Source of the DNA: Ruminococcus sp. UBA5884
GTDB taxonomy: Bacteria; Bacillota; Clostridia; Oscillospirales; Ruminococcaceae
Length of the DNA: 35,297 nucleotides
Direction of reading: 5' to 3'
NCBI GenBank assembly: GCA_002431975.1
Contig: DJFA01000074.1
Location: 14,566 to 49,862 of the forward strand
Shown: piece by piece, positions 6,138-13,508 of the stretch
Position numbering within the stretch: the first letter of the stretch is position 1
Layout: every line of letters starts with the position of its first letter
Notes under the pieces: model-generated
Seen by the model: only the letters and a program-made list of their open reading frames with translations
Database searches by the model: none
What the model was told of the DNA's origin: nothing
Program-made: the position numbers and the translations under genes

Positions 6138-7490
6138 TTAGTAAGCGATACCCTGCCAGAGCATTGCTTCAGCAACCTTGAGGAAGCCGGCAATATTAGC
6201 ACCTGCAACGAGGTTATCCTTAACGCCGTATTTTTCAGCAGCATCATATGAATTGTGGAAGATTGTAACCATGATATTCTTGAGCTTGCTGTCAACTTCT
6301 TCAAATGTCCATGAAAGACGCTGTGAATTCTGTGACATTTCAAGACCTGAAACTGCAACGCCGCCTGCATTTGCAGCCTTAGCTGGTCCAAAGAGAACGC
6401 CGTTCTTCTGGAAGATTTCGATAGCTTCAGGAGTTGAAGGCATATTAGCACCTTCAGCAACAGCAAATACGCCGTTGTCTACGAGAGCCTGAGCTGATTC
6501 AGCATCAATTTCATTCTGAGTAGCACATGGGAGAGCGATATCGCACTTGATAGTCCAGATACCCTTGCAGCCTTCTGTGTAAACAGAACCAGGAACTCTT
6601 TCAGCATATTCCTTGATTCTTCCTCTTTCAACTTCCTTAATCTGCTTAACAACGTCGAGGTTGATACCGTTAGCATCATAGATATAGCCGTTTGAGTCTG
6701 AGAGAGCTACAACCTTGCCGCCGAGTTCAGTAGCTTTCTGAGTTGCATAGATAGCAACGTTTCCTGAACCTGAAATAACAACAGTCTTGCCCTTGAAGCT
6801 TTCGTTCTTCATGCATTTAATCATTTCATCAGTGAAGTAGCAAAGGCCATAACCTGTAGCTTCAGTTCTTGCGAGAGAACCGCCGCTTGTGAGATGTTTA
6901 CCTGTAAGAACGCCTGTAAATTCGTTGCGGAGTCTCTTGTACTGACCGAACATATAGCCGATTTCTCTTGCACCTGTACCGATATCGCCAGCTGGAACAT
7001 CAGTATCAGCACCGATATGCTTGCTGAGCTCTGTCATGAAGCTCTGGCAGAAACGCATAACTTCAGCATCTGATTTGCCCTTAGGGTCGAAGTCAGAACC
7101 GCCTTTGCCGCCGCCCATCGGGAGAGTTGTAAGGCTGTTTTTGAAAATCTGTTCAAAACCGAGGAATTTAATAACAGAAGCACAAACAGAAGGATGGAGT
7201 CTGAGACCGCCCTTGTAAGGACCGATAGCAGAGTTGAACTGAACTCTGAAGCCTCTGTTTACCTGAACCTTGCCATTGTCATCAACCCATGAAACTCTGA
7301 ACTGAACGAATCTTTCAGGTTCAGTAATTCTTTCGATGATGCCGGCATCAACGATATCCTGTCTTTTTTCTACAACAGGTTCAAGGCTTTCGAGAACTTC
7401 TCTTACAGCCTGAAGGAATTCAGGTTCATTAGGATTGCGGCGAACGACCTGTTCATACACATTTTTAAGGTATTCATTTTTGAATGACAT
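6138..7490 (-). CDS. gdhA: Glutamate dehydrogenase (hexameric, NADP-type)
   Basis: A 450-residue enzyme of the hexameric glutamate dehydrogenase family. It interconverts 2-oxoglutarate plus ammonium with glutamate. The substrate domain includes GPYKGGLRLHPSV and the motif TLPMGGGKGGSDFDPKGKSD with the conserved lysine at 129. The Rossmann domain contains VVISGSGNVAIYATQKA at about 235-250, followed by ALSDSNGYI, as in NADP-type enzymes. Full length, with no defects. Ribosome site GGGAGGAAT upstream of ATG. Monocistronic, with its own promoter and terminator. Likely role is ammonium assimilation; cofactor preference is inferred from similarity. Confidence 0.95.
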   Translation of the reverse strand: MSFKNEYLKNVYEQVVRRNPNEPEFLQAVREVLESLEPVVEKRQDIVDAGIIERITEPERFVQFRVSWVDDNGKVQVNRGFRVQFNSAIGPYKGGLRLHPSVCASVIKFLGFEQIFKNSLTTLPMGGGKGGSDFDPKGKSDAEVMRFCQSFMTELSKHIGADTDVPAGDIGTGAREIGYMFGQYKRLRNEFTGVLTGKHLTSGGSLARTEATGYGLCYFTDEMIKCMKNESFKGKTVVISGSGNVAIYATQKATELGGKVVALSDSNGYIYDANGINLDVVKQIKEVERGRIKEYAERVPGSVYTEGCKGIWTIKCDIALPCATQNEIDAESAQALVDNGVFAVAEGANMPSTPEAIEIFQKNGVLFGPAKAANAGGVAVSGLEMSQNSQRLSWTFEEVDSKLKNIMVTIFHNSYDAAEKYGVKDNLVAGANIAGFLKVAEAMLWQGIAY

Positions 7491-7553
7491 TGGATAATTC
7501 CTCCCACAAATTAAATTTTTCTGTTTTCAGTCAGGTTCAATAACCTTACTTAT

Positions 7554-7582
7554 ATTATAAAATAAAATTATAAGATTTTCAA
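7554..7582 (-). promoter_or_regulatory. Sigma-A-type promoter of gdhA
   Basis: On the minus strand: TTGAAA (complement of 7577-7582), 17-bp spacer, TATAAT (complement of 7554-7559). The leader is about 60 nt and contains a small AGGTT-ATTG-AACCT hairpin near 7533-7546. Confidence 0.75.
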
Positions 7583-7867
7583 GAGATTTTTAAGAAAAAA
7601 GTTATAAAATTTTTAAAAATTTCAGAAAAAGCATAAAAACGCCTGAAAATCAGCATAAAAATGAAAGTTTTGAATGTTAATCCTGCAAATGAATTTATTT
7701 TTTTAAGTGGTCATAATATGAGTCATACATAAAACAAAGCAGTAAATTAATAATATTAGGAAAAATGCTTTTAATTTCTTTAAATAATAATAATATCCTG
7801 AATGATATGACTATAGAAACAATCATATTATTCAATGGCAGAAAATTTTTATAAATAAATCATATTG
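7583..7867. other. AT-rich intergenic region without recognised genes
   Basis: Between the divergent gdhA and ydbS-like promoters. Very AT-rich with many A and T runs. I see no ORF with a ribosome site, no strong hairpin and no repeat copy. Confidence 0.6.
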
Positions 7868-7896
7868 TTTACATTGAATATTAATTATGATATAAT
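7868..7896 (+). promoter_or_regulatory. Sigma-A-type promoter of the PH-domain gene pair
   Basis: TTTACA (7868-7873), 17-bp spacer, TATAAT (7891-7896). Ribosome site GAGGAGG lies at about 7913-7919, before the ATG at 7931. Confidence 0.75.
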
Positions 7897-7930
7897 TACC
7901 TTATAATATAAAGAGGAGGCGGCATTTCAG

Positions 7931-8401
7931 ATGAAAAGATATCTTGCAGACAGAACAAGTCTTAATATAATGAGGCTTGTAATACTTGTTGTTACAGCAG
8001 CAATAATTTTTCTTTCATATTATTATCTTGATTTTCTGCCGGTGCTTATGTGGATAATAAGCATTGCCGCCGCCGCTGTCGGTATATTCACAGTATCATT
8101 TTATCTTCCGATGTATTTTACAAGTGCAGGATATTATATAAATTCGGATAAAATAGTAAAAAAGACCGGAGTTTTTATAAAAGTAAATCAATGCATGAGA
8201 GTTGAATCAGTTCAGTATATAACATCTGTAACCACACCATTTTCAAAGCTTACCGGATTCAACTTCATAATTTTAAATGCATTCGGAGGAAAACTGATTC
8301 TTGCATTTTTAAGCAAAAAGGATATGCAGGAAATACATTCATTTATATTCAGCAAAATAAAAACAAGGCGGGTGAATAATGAAAAATCAGCATCCGGTTA
8401 A
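7931..8401 (+). CDS. YdbS-like bacterial PH-domain membrane protein
   Basis: A 156-residue protein with two hydrophobic helices (about 13-31 and 37-58) followed by a bacterial PH-like domain (bPH_2, PF03703). The domain includes YYINSDKIVKKTGVFIKVNQCMRVESVQYITSVTTPFSKLTGF, where the pattern G-x-x-x-K...x-x-x-R-hydrophobic-x-x-V-Q-x-I is typical. Function of the family is poorly defined. It regularly pairs with a larger YdbT-like protein, as here, with the genes overlapping by 23 bp. Expected in the cytoplasmic membrane. Confidence 0.8.
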   Translation: MKRYLADRTSLNIMRLVILVVTAAIIFLSYYYLDFLPVLMWIISIAAAAVGIFTVSFYLPMYFTSAGYYINSDKIVKKTGVFIKVNQCMRVESVQYITSVTTPFSKLTGFNFIILNAFGGKLILAFLSKKDMQEIHSFIFSKIKTRRVNNEKSASG

Positions 8402-9836
8402 AATACTTTCATACTGTTCAAAAAATATGTGGCTTCTGATATTTCCGCTTCTGCGAGGTCTTGCAGCTGTAAGGATAATGGATTTCAATGCACTTTACAG
8501 CTGGTTTATAGGAGCATGGTTTGATATACTGATAGTAATTCTTATTCTGCTTACAGGATTTATACGCTGGAAATTCACCGGATTCAATGCAGACAATGAA
8601 AAAATAGTCTTTTACAGCGGCATTGCAGCACGCACTGTAAATGAGATACCATATGCAAGCATTACATCATTTACCGTTGAAAACCGTTTCTTTTTAAGAA
8701 TTTTCAAGGCAGCCAGCGTATATATAGATACAGGTTCAGGGAAATTCAGCGATAATGATATGAAAATCATGGTATACAACAATGATGCCGCAGAAATCAG
8801 AAAAAAAATTGAAAATTATCTCAGAAAAAAGCCTCAGGAATGCCATTATAACTATAAGCCAAGACTGCTTTCAACGATATTTTTTTCATTTGTATTTTCC
8901 AGTACAATAACAGGAGTAATTTATATAGCCGTATTTTTTATAAAATCCGGAAAAATTGTTGAAGAAATCATTCAGGAAAAAATGATTGACAAATTATCAG
9001 ATGTATCTCATTCACTTTCAGTAAAGCTACCTGTATATATATCTCCTCTTGCACTTACAATAGCACTTGTTTTTATAGGAAGCTGGTTTATTTCATTTAT
9101 AGGAAATATCATGAGATATACCGGATTCAGAATATCGATAGAGGGAAAAACTGCACGGATAAAGACAGGTCTGCTTACAAGAAGAAGCTACTGTATCAAC
9201 ACATCAAAGATAAATTATATAGATTTAAGACAGAGCATACTCACAAAGATAGCAAGAGTAATGTCAATAAATGTCAACTGTTCCGGCTATGGAAATTCAG
9301 CAAAGGAGATACCTGTTCTTATTCCTGTCATGCATAAGAAATATGCAGTTCCGGCACTTAATGCAATGTTTCCGGAAGCTCCGGTATTTCATAAATCGGA
9401 TTATAAGCCGTCATTGAAATTCCTGTGGCGTTACACATGGCCTTCACTGCTGATATGTGCATTATTTGTACCTGTATATTTTGCGGCTGATTATTTTTTT
9501 CCGTTATATCATGATGCATATAAATTTCTGCTTATTATGGCAGAAATACCATCAGTCTGGTATGTTATTGTAAGCATAATATCAAATCGTACTTCAGGGA
9601 TATCAGCCTGTGATGAAAGTCTGTGCATAAAATACAGCAAGGGCTATGTTTTTCATACGGTCATAGCACATAACTATCATATTGTAAAAACGGTGATATC
9701 CCAGAATATTTTTCAGAAATTCACTGATACCTGCGATATAACCATATATATAAATTCAGAGTTTTCAACATATCATCGGTTAAAGAGCATAAAATTAAAA
9801 GATGCGGAGAAAATACAGGATATTCTTGTAAAATAG
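8379..9836 (+). CDS. YdbT-like multi-PH-domain membrane protein
   Basis: A 485-residue membrane protein with repeated units of paired hydrophobic helices followed by bPH_2-like domains. The first domain spans about 60-150 (KIVFYSGIAARTVNEIPYASITSFTVENRFFLRIFKAASVYI). The second spans about 245-335 (ISIEGKTARIKTGLLTRRSYCINTSKINYIDLRQSILTKIARVMSINV). A weaker C-terminal unit lies at about 405-485. Helix pairs fall near 18-62, 168-190, 220-245 and 350-400. It begins 23 bp inside the preceding gene, with AAGGCGGG as ribosome site, so the two are coupled and probably form a complex. In Bacillus the related pair is associated with resistance to some bacteriocins; that role is not shown here. Confidence 0.78.
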   Translation: MKNQHPVKILSYCSKNMWLLIFPLLRGLAAVRIMDFNALYSWFIGAWFDILIVILILLTGFIRWKFTGFNADNEKIVFYSGIAARTVNEIPYASITSFTVENRFFLRIFKAASVYIDTGSGKFSDNDMKIMVYNNDAAEIRKKIENYLRKKPQECHYNYKPRLLSTIFFSFVFSSTITGVIYIAVFFIKSGKIVEEIIQEKMIDKLSDVSHSLSVKLPVYISPLALTIALVFIGSWFISFIGNIMRYTGFRISIEGKTARIKTGLLTRRSYCINTSKINYIDLRQSILTKIARVMSINVNCSGYGNSAKEIPVLIPVMHKKYAVPALNAMFPEAPVFHKSDYKPSLKFLWRYTWPSLLICALFVPVYFAADYFFPLYHDAYKFLLIMAEIPSVWYVIVSIISNRTSGISACDESLCIKYSKGYVFHTVIAHNYHIVKTVISQNIFQKFTDTCDITIYINSEFSTYHRLKSIKLKDAEKIQDILVK

Positions 9837-9838
9837 CA

Positions 9839-9977
9839 CCAATTCGATAGATTATTTCTGTAGGGGCGAACTTTGTTCGCCCGCCTGAATTATGGTTAAA
9901 CCATAACGGGCTACAAAACGAATCTGAATTTCAGATGAATAAATCATATAAAATAATCATCAATTGGATTAAAATAA
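9839..9977. repeat. Palindromic intergenic repeat, copy C (right arm deleted)
   Basis: The left end CCAATTCGATAG (9839-9850) and left arm GGGGCGAACTTTGTTCGCCCG (9863-9883) are intact. The spacer holds TTATGGTT-AACCATAA. Where the right arm should be, only CGGGC then TACAAAACG remains (9907 on), a loss of about 17 bp covering the whole hairpin arm. The right end AATAATCATCAATTGGATT (9953-9971) matches copy F. It lies between the stop codon of the YdbT-like gene and the terminator at 9976. Confidence 0.75.
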
Positions 9978-10007
9978 AAATGCAGGGTCTGTCCCCTGCA
10001 TTTTTTT
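9976..10007. terminator. Bidirectional terminator between the ydbT-like gene and the HNH gene
   Basis: AAAAATGCAGGG (9976-9987) pairs with CCCTGCATTTTT (9994-10005), with a 6-nt loop. A T run follows on the plus strand, and a T-rich stretch follows on the minus strand. It is directly adjacent to the HNH stop codon at 10006. Confidence 0.88.
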
Positions 10008-10293
10008 ATTTGAGAATGCTTTTTATACCGGTTTTAAGGATATTTACAGCAAGGTCTGTACCGACATTGTTTCCTTTTATGCGGTTGCCCTTGCTTGAAT
10101 TGCATGACCTGCACATAGGCTGAAGATTTATAAGGATATCCTTTACAGGCAGATACTGAAGCGTTGACTGCGGTATTATATGGTCAATGGTTATATCGCT
10201 TTTGCTGAACCATTTTTTGCATCTGACGCACTGATATTTCCCCATAAAGCCTTTATTGTTGTCAAAGTATAATTTTCTGTAATTAACAGCCAT
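10006..10293 (-). CDS. Small HNH endonuclease-family protein
   Basis: A 95-residue protein that is essentially one HNH domain. It has the zinc-ligand pair CVRC (Cys 22 and 25), catalytic DH (37-38) in ITIDHIIPQS, Asn 57, and a second CRSC pair (61 and 64) with NSSKGN. All expected HNH-nuclease residues are present, so it should be catalytically competent. No phage, toxin-immunity or restriction genes are nearby. It is the last gene of the cdaA-cdaR operon, 18 bp after an uncharacterised gene. A role in DNA repair or in degrading foreign DNA is possible, but nothing in the sequence decides it. Confidence 0.85.
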   Translation of the reverse strand: MAVNYRKLYFDNNKGFMGKYQCVRCKKWFSKSDITIDHIIPQSTLQYLPVKDILINLQPMCRSCNSSKGNRIKGNNVGTDLAVNILKTGIKSILK

Positions 10294-10311
10294 ATTATCA
10301 AACAGTCCTTT

Positions 10312-11133
10312 TTAATATTTATTATCGTTATTTCTGTTATTTCTTCTGCTGTCGCCGAAAAGAGTACGTTTAAGACCTTCTCTTATGCGGTCGCTGCATT
10401 CGTTGGCGATTTCGTTAGCCATGCTGTCGAAAGCGTCCGCAGTATTTTTGAGTTTTTCCATTATAGGTGACTGCTGAGTTGTATTGTTTTCAGGATTATT
10501 TTCCGGAACATTCTGTTTCTTTATATTGAAAATATCCGGTATAACTATATTGTCAAAAGGATTTTTGAGTTTCGGATTGACAATATCATCAGGATAGCCG
10601 TTCTTGAACACGATATTGTAACGCATAGGGTAACAGGTCTGCTGTATATCGTCTGAAAGACCTGCATATGCTTCCTTGTCAAGAGCCGGAATAACAGTCA
10701 TGACAGCTCCTTTTACTATGAATTTAAGCTGAGTAAATTCATTGTTTTCAGTTGAAAACGGTATTTCAAAGAGCAGCCAGCCCTTATGATATTTAACAGG
10801 CTTTATAAGATTTCTGTTAAGCTTGTAAATTCTCTTGTTTTCGTTGTCATTATTGAATATTATCTGGAGCTGACATACTTCAGTACGTTCAGCATTTTCA
10901 CCTCCGTTGAGCCAGAATGTGAATACATATTCAGTATTCTGTTTCAAAATAAGCTGTTTTGTGGTGATTTCAGTAGTTTCATCATCAGACCAGCTTCCTA
11001 TTGAATAAGCTTCCACAAGAGAGCCGTCAAAGCTTGTTATAAAGGTGCGTTCGCCCTTGTTTGTATCAGCATATTCCTTGCTGAAAGACCATTCTCTTGC
11101 ATCAAAATAAATTTTTTCGTTCTGTATACTCAT
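10312..11133 (-). CDS. Uncharacterised 273-residue protein of the cdaA operon
   Basis: I do not recognise the family. There is no signal peptide and no membrane helix. Residues about 1-180 are rich in beta-strand patterns with aromatic residues (EYVFTFWLNGG, GWLLFEIPF, LKFIVKGAVMTVIPAL), suggestive of a beta-sandwich like a carbohydrate-binding module. A proline/asparagine-rich linker follows (about 200-225), then a helical tail (KLKNTADAFDSMANEIANECSDRIREGLKRTLFGD) and a basic, asparagine-rich C-terminus. The start is ATG after AAGGAG. It lies 20 bp after cdaR and 18 bp before the HNH gene, so it is probably co-transcribed with cyclic di-AMP synthesis. Function unknown. Confidence 0.75.
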   Translation of the reverse strand: MSIQNEKIYFDAREWSFSKEYADTNKGERTFITSFDGSLVEAYSIGSWSDDETTEITTKQLILKQNTEYVFTFWLNGGENAERTEVCQLQIIFNNDNENKRIYKLNRNLIKPVKYHKGWLLFEIPFSTENNEFTQLKFIVKGAVMTVIPALDKEAYAGLSDDIQQTCYPMRYNIVFKNGYPDDIVNPKLKNPFDNIVIPDIFNIKKQNVPENNPENNTTQQSPIMEKLKNTADAFDSMANEIANECSDRIREGLKRTLFGDSRRNNRNNDNKY

Positions 11134-11153
11134 AAAATTCTTCTCCTTTTTCT

Positions 11154-12536
11154 CTATTCATCATCTGCTGATTTTTTTTCAGGATTTATATATGAATCAT
11201 CTATTCCGGTACTGTCAGATTTTGAACTGCTGTCAGATGAAACAGTAGTTTCCTGAGCTTCATCAACCTGAATAACCGCCATATACGTTCCCTGAGTCCA
11301 TACTTTGTCATAGTTAGGCGTAAGGACATTTACGTTTACGCTGTACTCCTCGCCTGCCCTGAGCGGAAGTATGCTGCTGACATCGATTTCAAGGACGATA
11401 TCCATATCAGTAATTTTTTCTATATCATCGGCAGGGCCTATAAGCACCGGAGAAATACTCTTTGTCATAAGTGATATATCATACTGTGACGGAGCATTTA
11501 TAATTGAGATATTACTCATATTTGCAAAAGTTTTTGTTTCAAGGTTGTCTGATTTGAGTTTTGCAGTAACCGTAGTATCTCCTGAAAGGTTCTGATAGCC
11601 GCTCGGGAGTTCGATTTCAAATGTAAATGTGCTGTCAGCAGTAACATCTCTTAAATCTATATAGCCGATATGCCATGTTGTCTGTTCAAGCAGAGCCTTG
11701 TTCGGAGAAGTTACAACTATTGAGCTTGGTGACAGTTCAAATTCAATTGAGCTTTCATCGAAATATGACGGTACATTCTGGAGCGTATAAGTCAGTTCAA
11801 GTTCTTTTTTCATATATACAGGTATATCAACCTTGAATTCATTTTCAGGGATTTCAATATTTTTATTGTCAACAATTCCTGATTCGCTGTAAAGAGTCCA
11901 GTCACTGCTGTATGCTGTATAGTAGTTGTCAAGATGGAGTTCATCATTTACATTGACAACAAGCTTTTCAACTGAATCTATCTGGTTTTTAGGGCCTGAT
12001 ATTTCAATTACAGACGGCGTACAGACTACTGTATCCTTATAATATCCGCTTTCAACAGATACATTAGGAGTATTTGCCTCAACAGGTACTTCCTTTGTTG
12101 CATATTCATCGAAGTCAACAGTTATCGTTGAAGGAGTTATGCTTTCAACGGTAAAATTATTTTTTGAACCGTCAGCCATTTCAATATTGAATCCGAGAAC
12201 ATATTCTCCGGCGGAGGTTACATTTTCAATTACAACGCTTGCACGCAGCTGAGAGGCTTTAAGGTCGCCGATATCAGTACGCTGGCCATTTATCTTTACA
12301 TTTACCTTTTCCACATCATGAGATACTACCTGAAGATTGTTTGCAGCGGCAGATGTTCCCTCAATATCTATGTTTACAGGAACATTTTTAAGAGTCTGAT
12401 ATGTACTCGGATACATATTTATTGATATTATCAGCCATGCCAGAATTGATATTATCAAAGAATATATGATAATTGTCGCATCATTATGAAATGATTTTGA
12501 AAACTTGATTTTAATTGTTCTAAGAAAATTTCTCAC
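11154..12536 (-). CDS. cdaR: CdaR, YbbR-domain regulator of diadenylate cyclase
   Basis: A 460-residue protein with one N-terminal membrane helix (about 20-41, IIIYSLIISILAWLIISINMY). An extracellular region of repeated YbbR domains follows; recurring units include VPVNIDIEGTSA, VPVEANTPNVSVESGYYKDTVVCTPSVIEISGPKNQIDSVEKLVV and related segments. CdaR binds and modulates CdaA at the membrane. The gene starts with GTG inside the cdaA stop codon (GTGA overlap, 4 bp), preceded by GGAGGAG. The low-complexity serine/threonine C-terminus is typical of exposed tails. The call is well supported by family features and by the adjacent cdaA. Confidence 0.9.
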   Translation of the reverse strand: MRNFLRTIKIKFSKSFHNDATIIIYSLIISILAWLIISINMYPSTYQTLKNVPVNIDIEGTSAAANNLQVVSHDVEKVNVKINGQRTDIGDLKASQLRASVVIENVTSAGEYVLGFNIEMADGSKNNFTVESITPSTITVDFDEYATKEVPVEANTPNVSVESGYYKDTVVCTPSVIEISGPKNQIDSVEKLVVNVNDELHLDNYYTAYSSDWTLYSESGIVDNKNIEIPENEFKVDIPVYMKKELELTYTLQNVPSYFDESSIEFELSPSSIVVTSPNKALLEQTTWHIGYIDLRDVTADSTFTFEIELPSGYQNLSGDTTVTAKLKSDNLETKTFANMSNISIINAPSQYDISLMTKSISPVLIGPADDIEKITDMDIVLEIDVSSILPLRAGEEYSVNVNVLTPNYDKVWTQGTYMAVIQVDEAQETTVSSDSSSKSDSTGIDDSYINPEKKSADDE

Positions 12537-13393
12537 TTGCTTTTGCTCCTCCGCAAAGATTGTTTTTTGGATTTTTCCTCTGTTCTTGGTTCTGAAACAA
12601 ACTTTTCCCTGAGTAATTTTTTAAGGCTTTCCTTATTGTAATCACGGGTCATCTGACCGTTTTCAGCAACTGATATAGTACCTGTTTCCTCTGAAACGAT
12701 AATTACAACAGCATCTGAATTTTCACTCATTCCGATAGCGGCACGGTGTCTTGAGCCGAATTTTATATTTATAAGCTCCTCTTTCTGAGGTTTCGGGAGG
12801 AAACAGGCGGCTGCAAGTATTTTGCCTTCACGCATTATGACAGCTCCGTCATGCAGAGGAGTTTTTACATAGAAAATATTTTCAAAAAGTTCCTTTGTGG
12901 GCAAGGCATCCATTACAACTCCGGTATCTATCTGTTCGCCGAGTCTTGTCTGACGCTCCATTACTATAAGAGCACCTGTTGTGGTAGCAGAAAGGTCTTC
13001 ACAGGCATCACATATCGCATCTATCGCAGCCGACCACTGAGCTTTGAGAGAATCGGCATTTTCGCCGGCAAAAAGCTGATTAAGCTGCGGAATACTTGTT
13101 CTTCCGACCTTTTCAAGAGCTCGCCTGAGTTCAGGCTGAAACATTACTATAACGGCTATAAGTCCGAGACTGAGAGTCTTGTCAAGAAGGAATGACAGAG
13201 TTTTAAGCTTGAGAGTATTGCATACAAGATATGCTATTACAACAAGCATGATACCCTTTATCAGCTGTCCGGCTCTTGTTTCACGGATAAGCTTTATCAG
13301 TTTATATACTATGAATGTCAGAAAAAGTATATCTATTATGTCCGGAATTTCAATAGTTCTTAAAATATTCACGATATCAGCGATAACGTCCAT
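12533..13393 (-). CDS. cdaA: Membrane diadenylate cyclase CdaA
   Basis: A 286-residue enzyme that makes cyclic di-AMP from two ATP. Three N-terminal membrane helices (about 17-33, 44-60, 72-86) precede the DAC domain. The catalytic motifs are intact: DGA at 182-184 in LHDGAVIMREGKILAAACFLP, and RHR at 215-217 in FGSRHRAAIGMSE. The C-terminal tail is basic. First gene of the operon cdaA-cdaR-unknown-HNH. In other Firmicutes cdaA-cdaR is usually followed by glmM; glmM is not present in this window. Confidence 0.95.
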   Translation of the reverse strand: MDVIADIVNILRTIEIPDIIDILFLTFIVYKLIKLIRETRAGQLIKGIMLVVIAYLVCNTLKLKTLSFLLDKTLSLGLIAVIVMFQPELRRALEKVGRTSIPQLNQLFAGENADSLKAQWSAAIDAICDACEDLSATTTGALIVMERQTRLGEQIDTGVVMDALPTKELFENIFYVKTPLHDGAVIMREGKILAAACFLPKPQKEELINIKFGSRHRAAIGMSENSDAVVIIVSEETGTISVAENGQMTRDYNKESLKKLLREKFVSEPRTEEKSKKQSLRRSKSK

Positions 13394-13415
13394 AATTCAC
13401 TTCCTTTTTATGTAC

Positions 13416-13450
13416 TATCGGGTATACAGCATATATACCCGATATTTTTT
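13416..13450. terminator. Perfect hairpin in the cdaA leader; terminator-like on the plus strand
   Basis: TATCGGGTATA (13416-13426) pairs perfectly with TATACCCGATA (13434-13444), with a 7-nt loop. The T run is on the plus strand, where no gene reads into it. On the minus strand the hairpin falls between the cdaA promoter and its ribosome site, so it is part of the cdaA mRNA leader unless the promoter call is wrong. Confidence 0.5.
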
Positions 13451-13469
13451 ACTGAATGGTGTTAATATA

Positions 13470-13497
13470 ATTGTACCATAAATACAGATTATTTCAA
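13470..13497 (-). promoter_or_regulatory. Sigma-A-type promoter of the cdaA operon
   Basis: Minus strand: TTGAAA (complement of 13492-13497), 16-bp spacer, TACAAT (complement of 13470-13475). It starts transcription about 70 bp upstream of the cdaA ATG. Confidence 0.65.
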
Positions 13498-13508
13498 GGG
13501 GGTAAATA

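Noticed and set aside
6077..6466. 129-residue minus-strand frame and several frames antisense to gdhA
   Set aside because: They overlap the well-supported gdhA gene, lack ribosome sites and have no recognisable protein features.
7583..7867. Small RNA or riboswitch in the gdhA upstream region
   Set aside because: The sequence is nearly pure A/T with no stable stem, no terminator and no conserved motif I can recognise.
10006..13393. Cyclic-nucleotide anti-phage defence system built on cdaA and the HNH gene
   Set aside because: CdaA with CdaR is the housekeeping cyclic di-AMP synthase, and no effector with a known cyclic-nucleotide sensor domain is visible; reported only as an unusual linkage.
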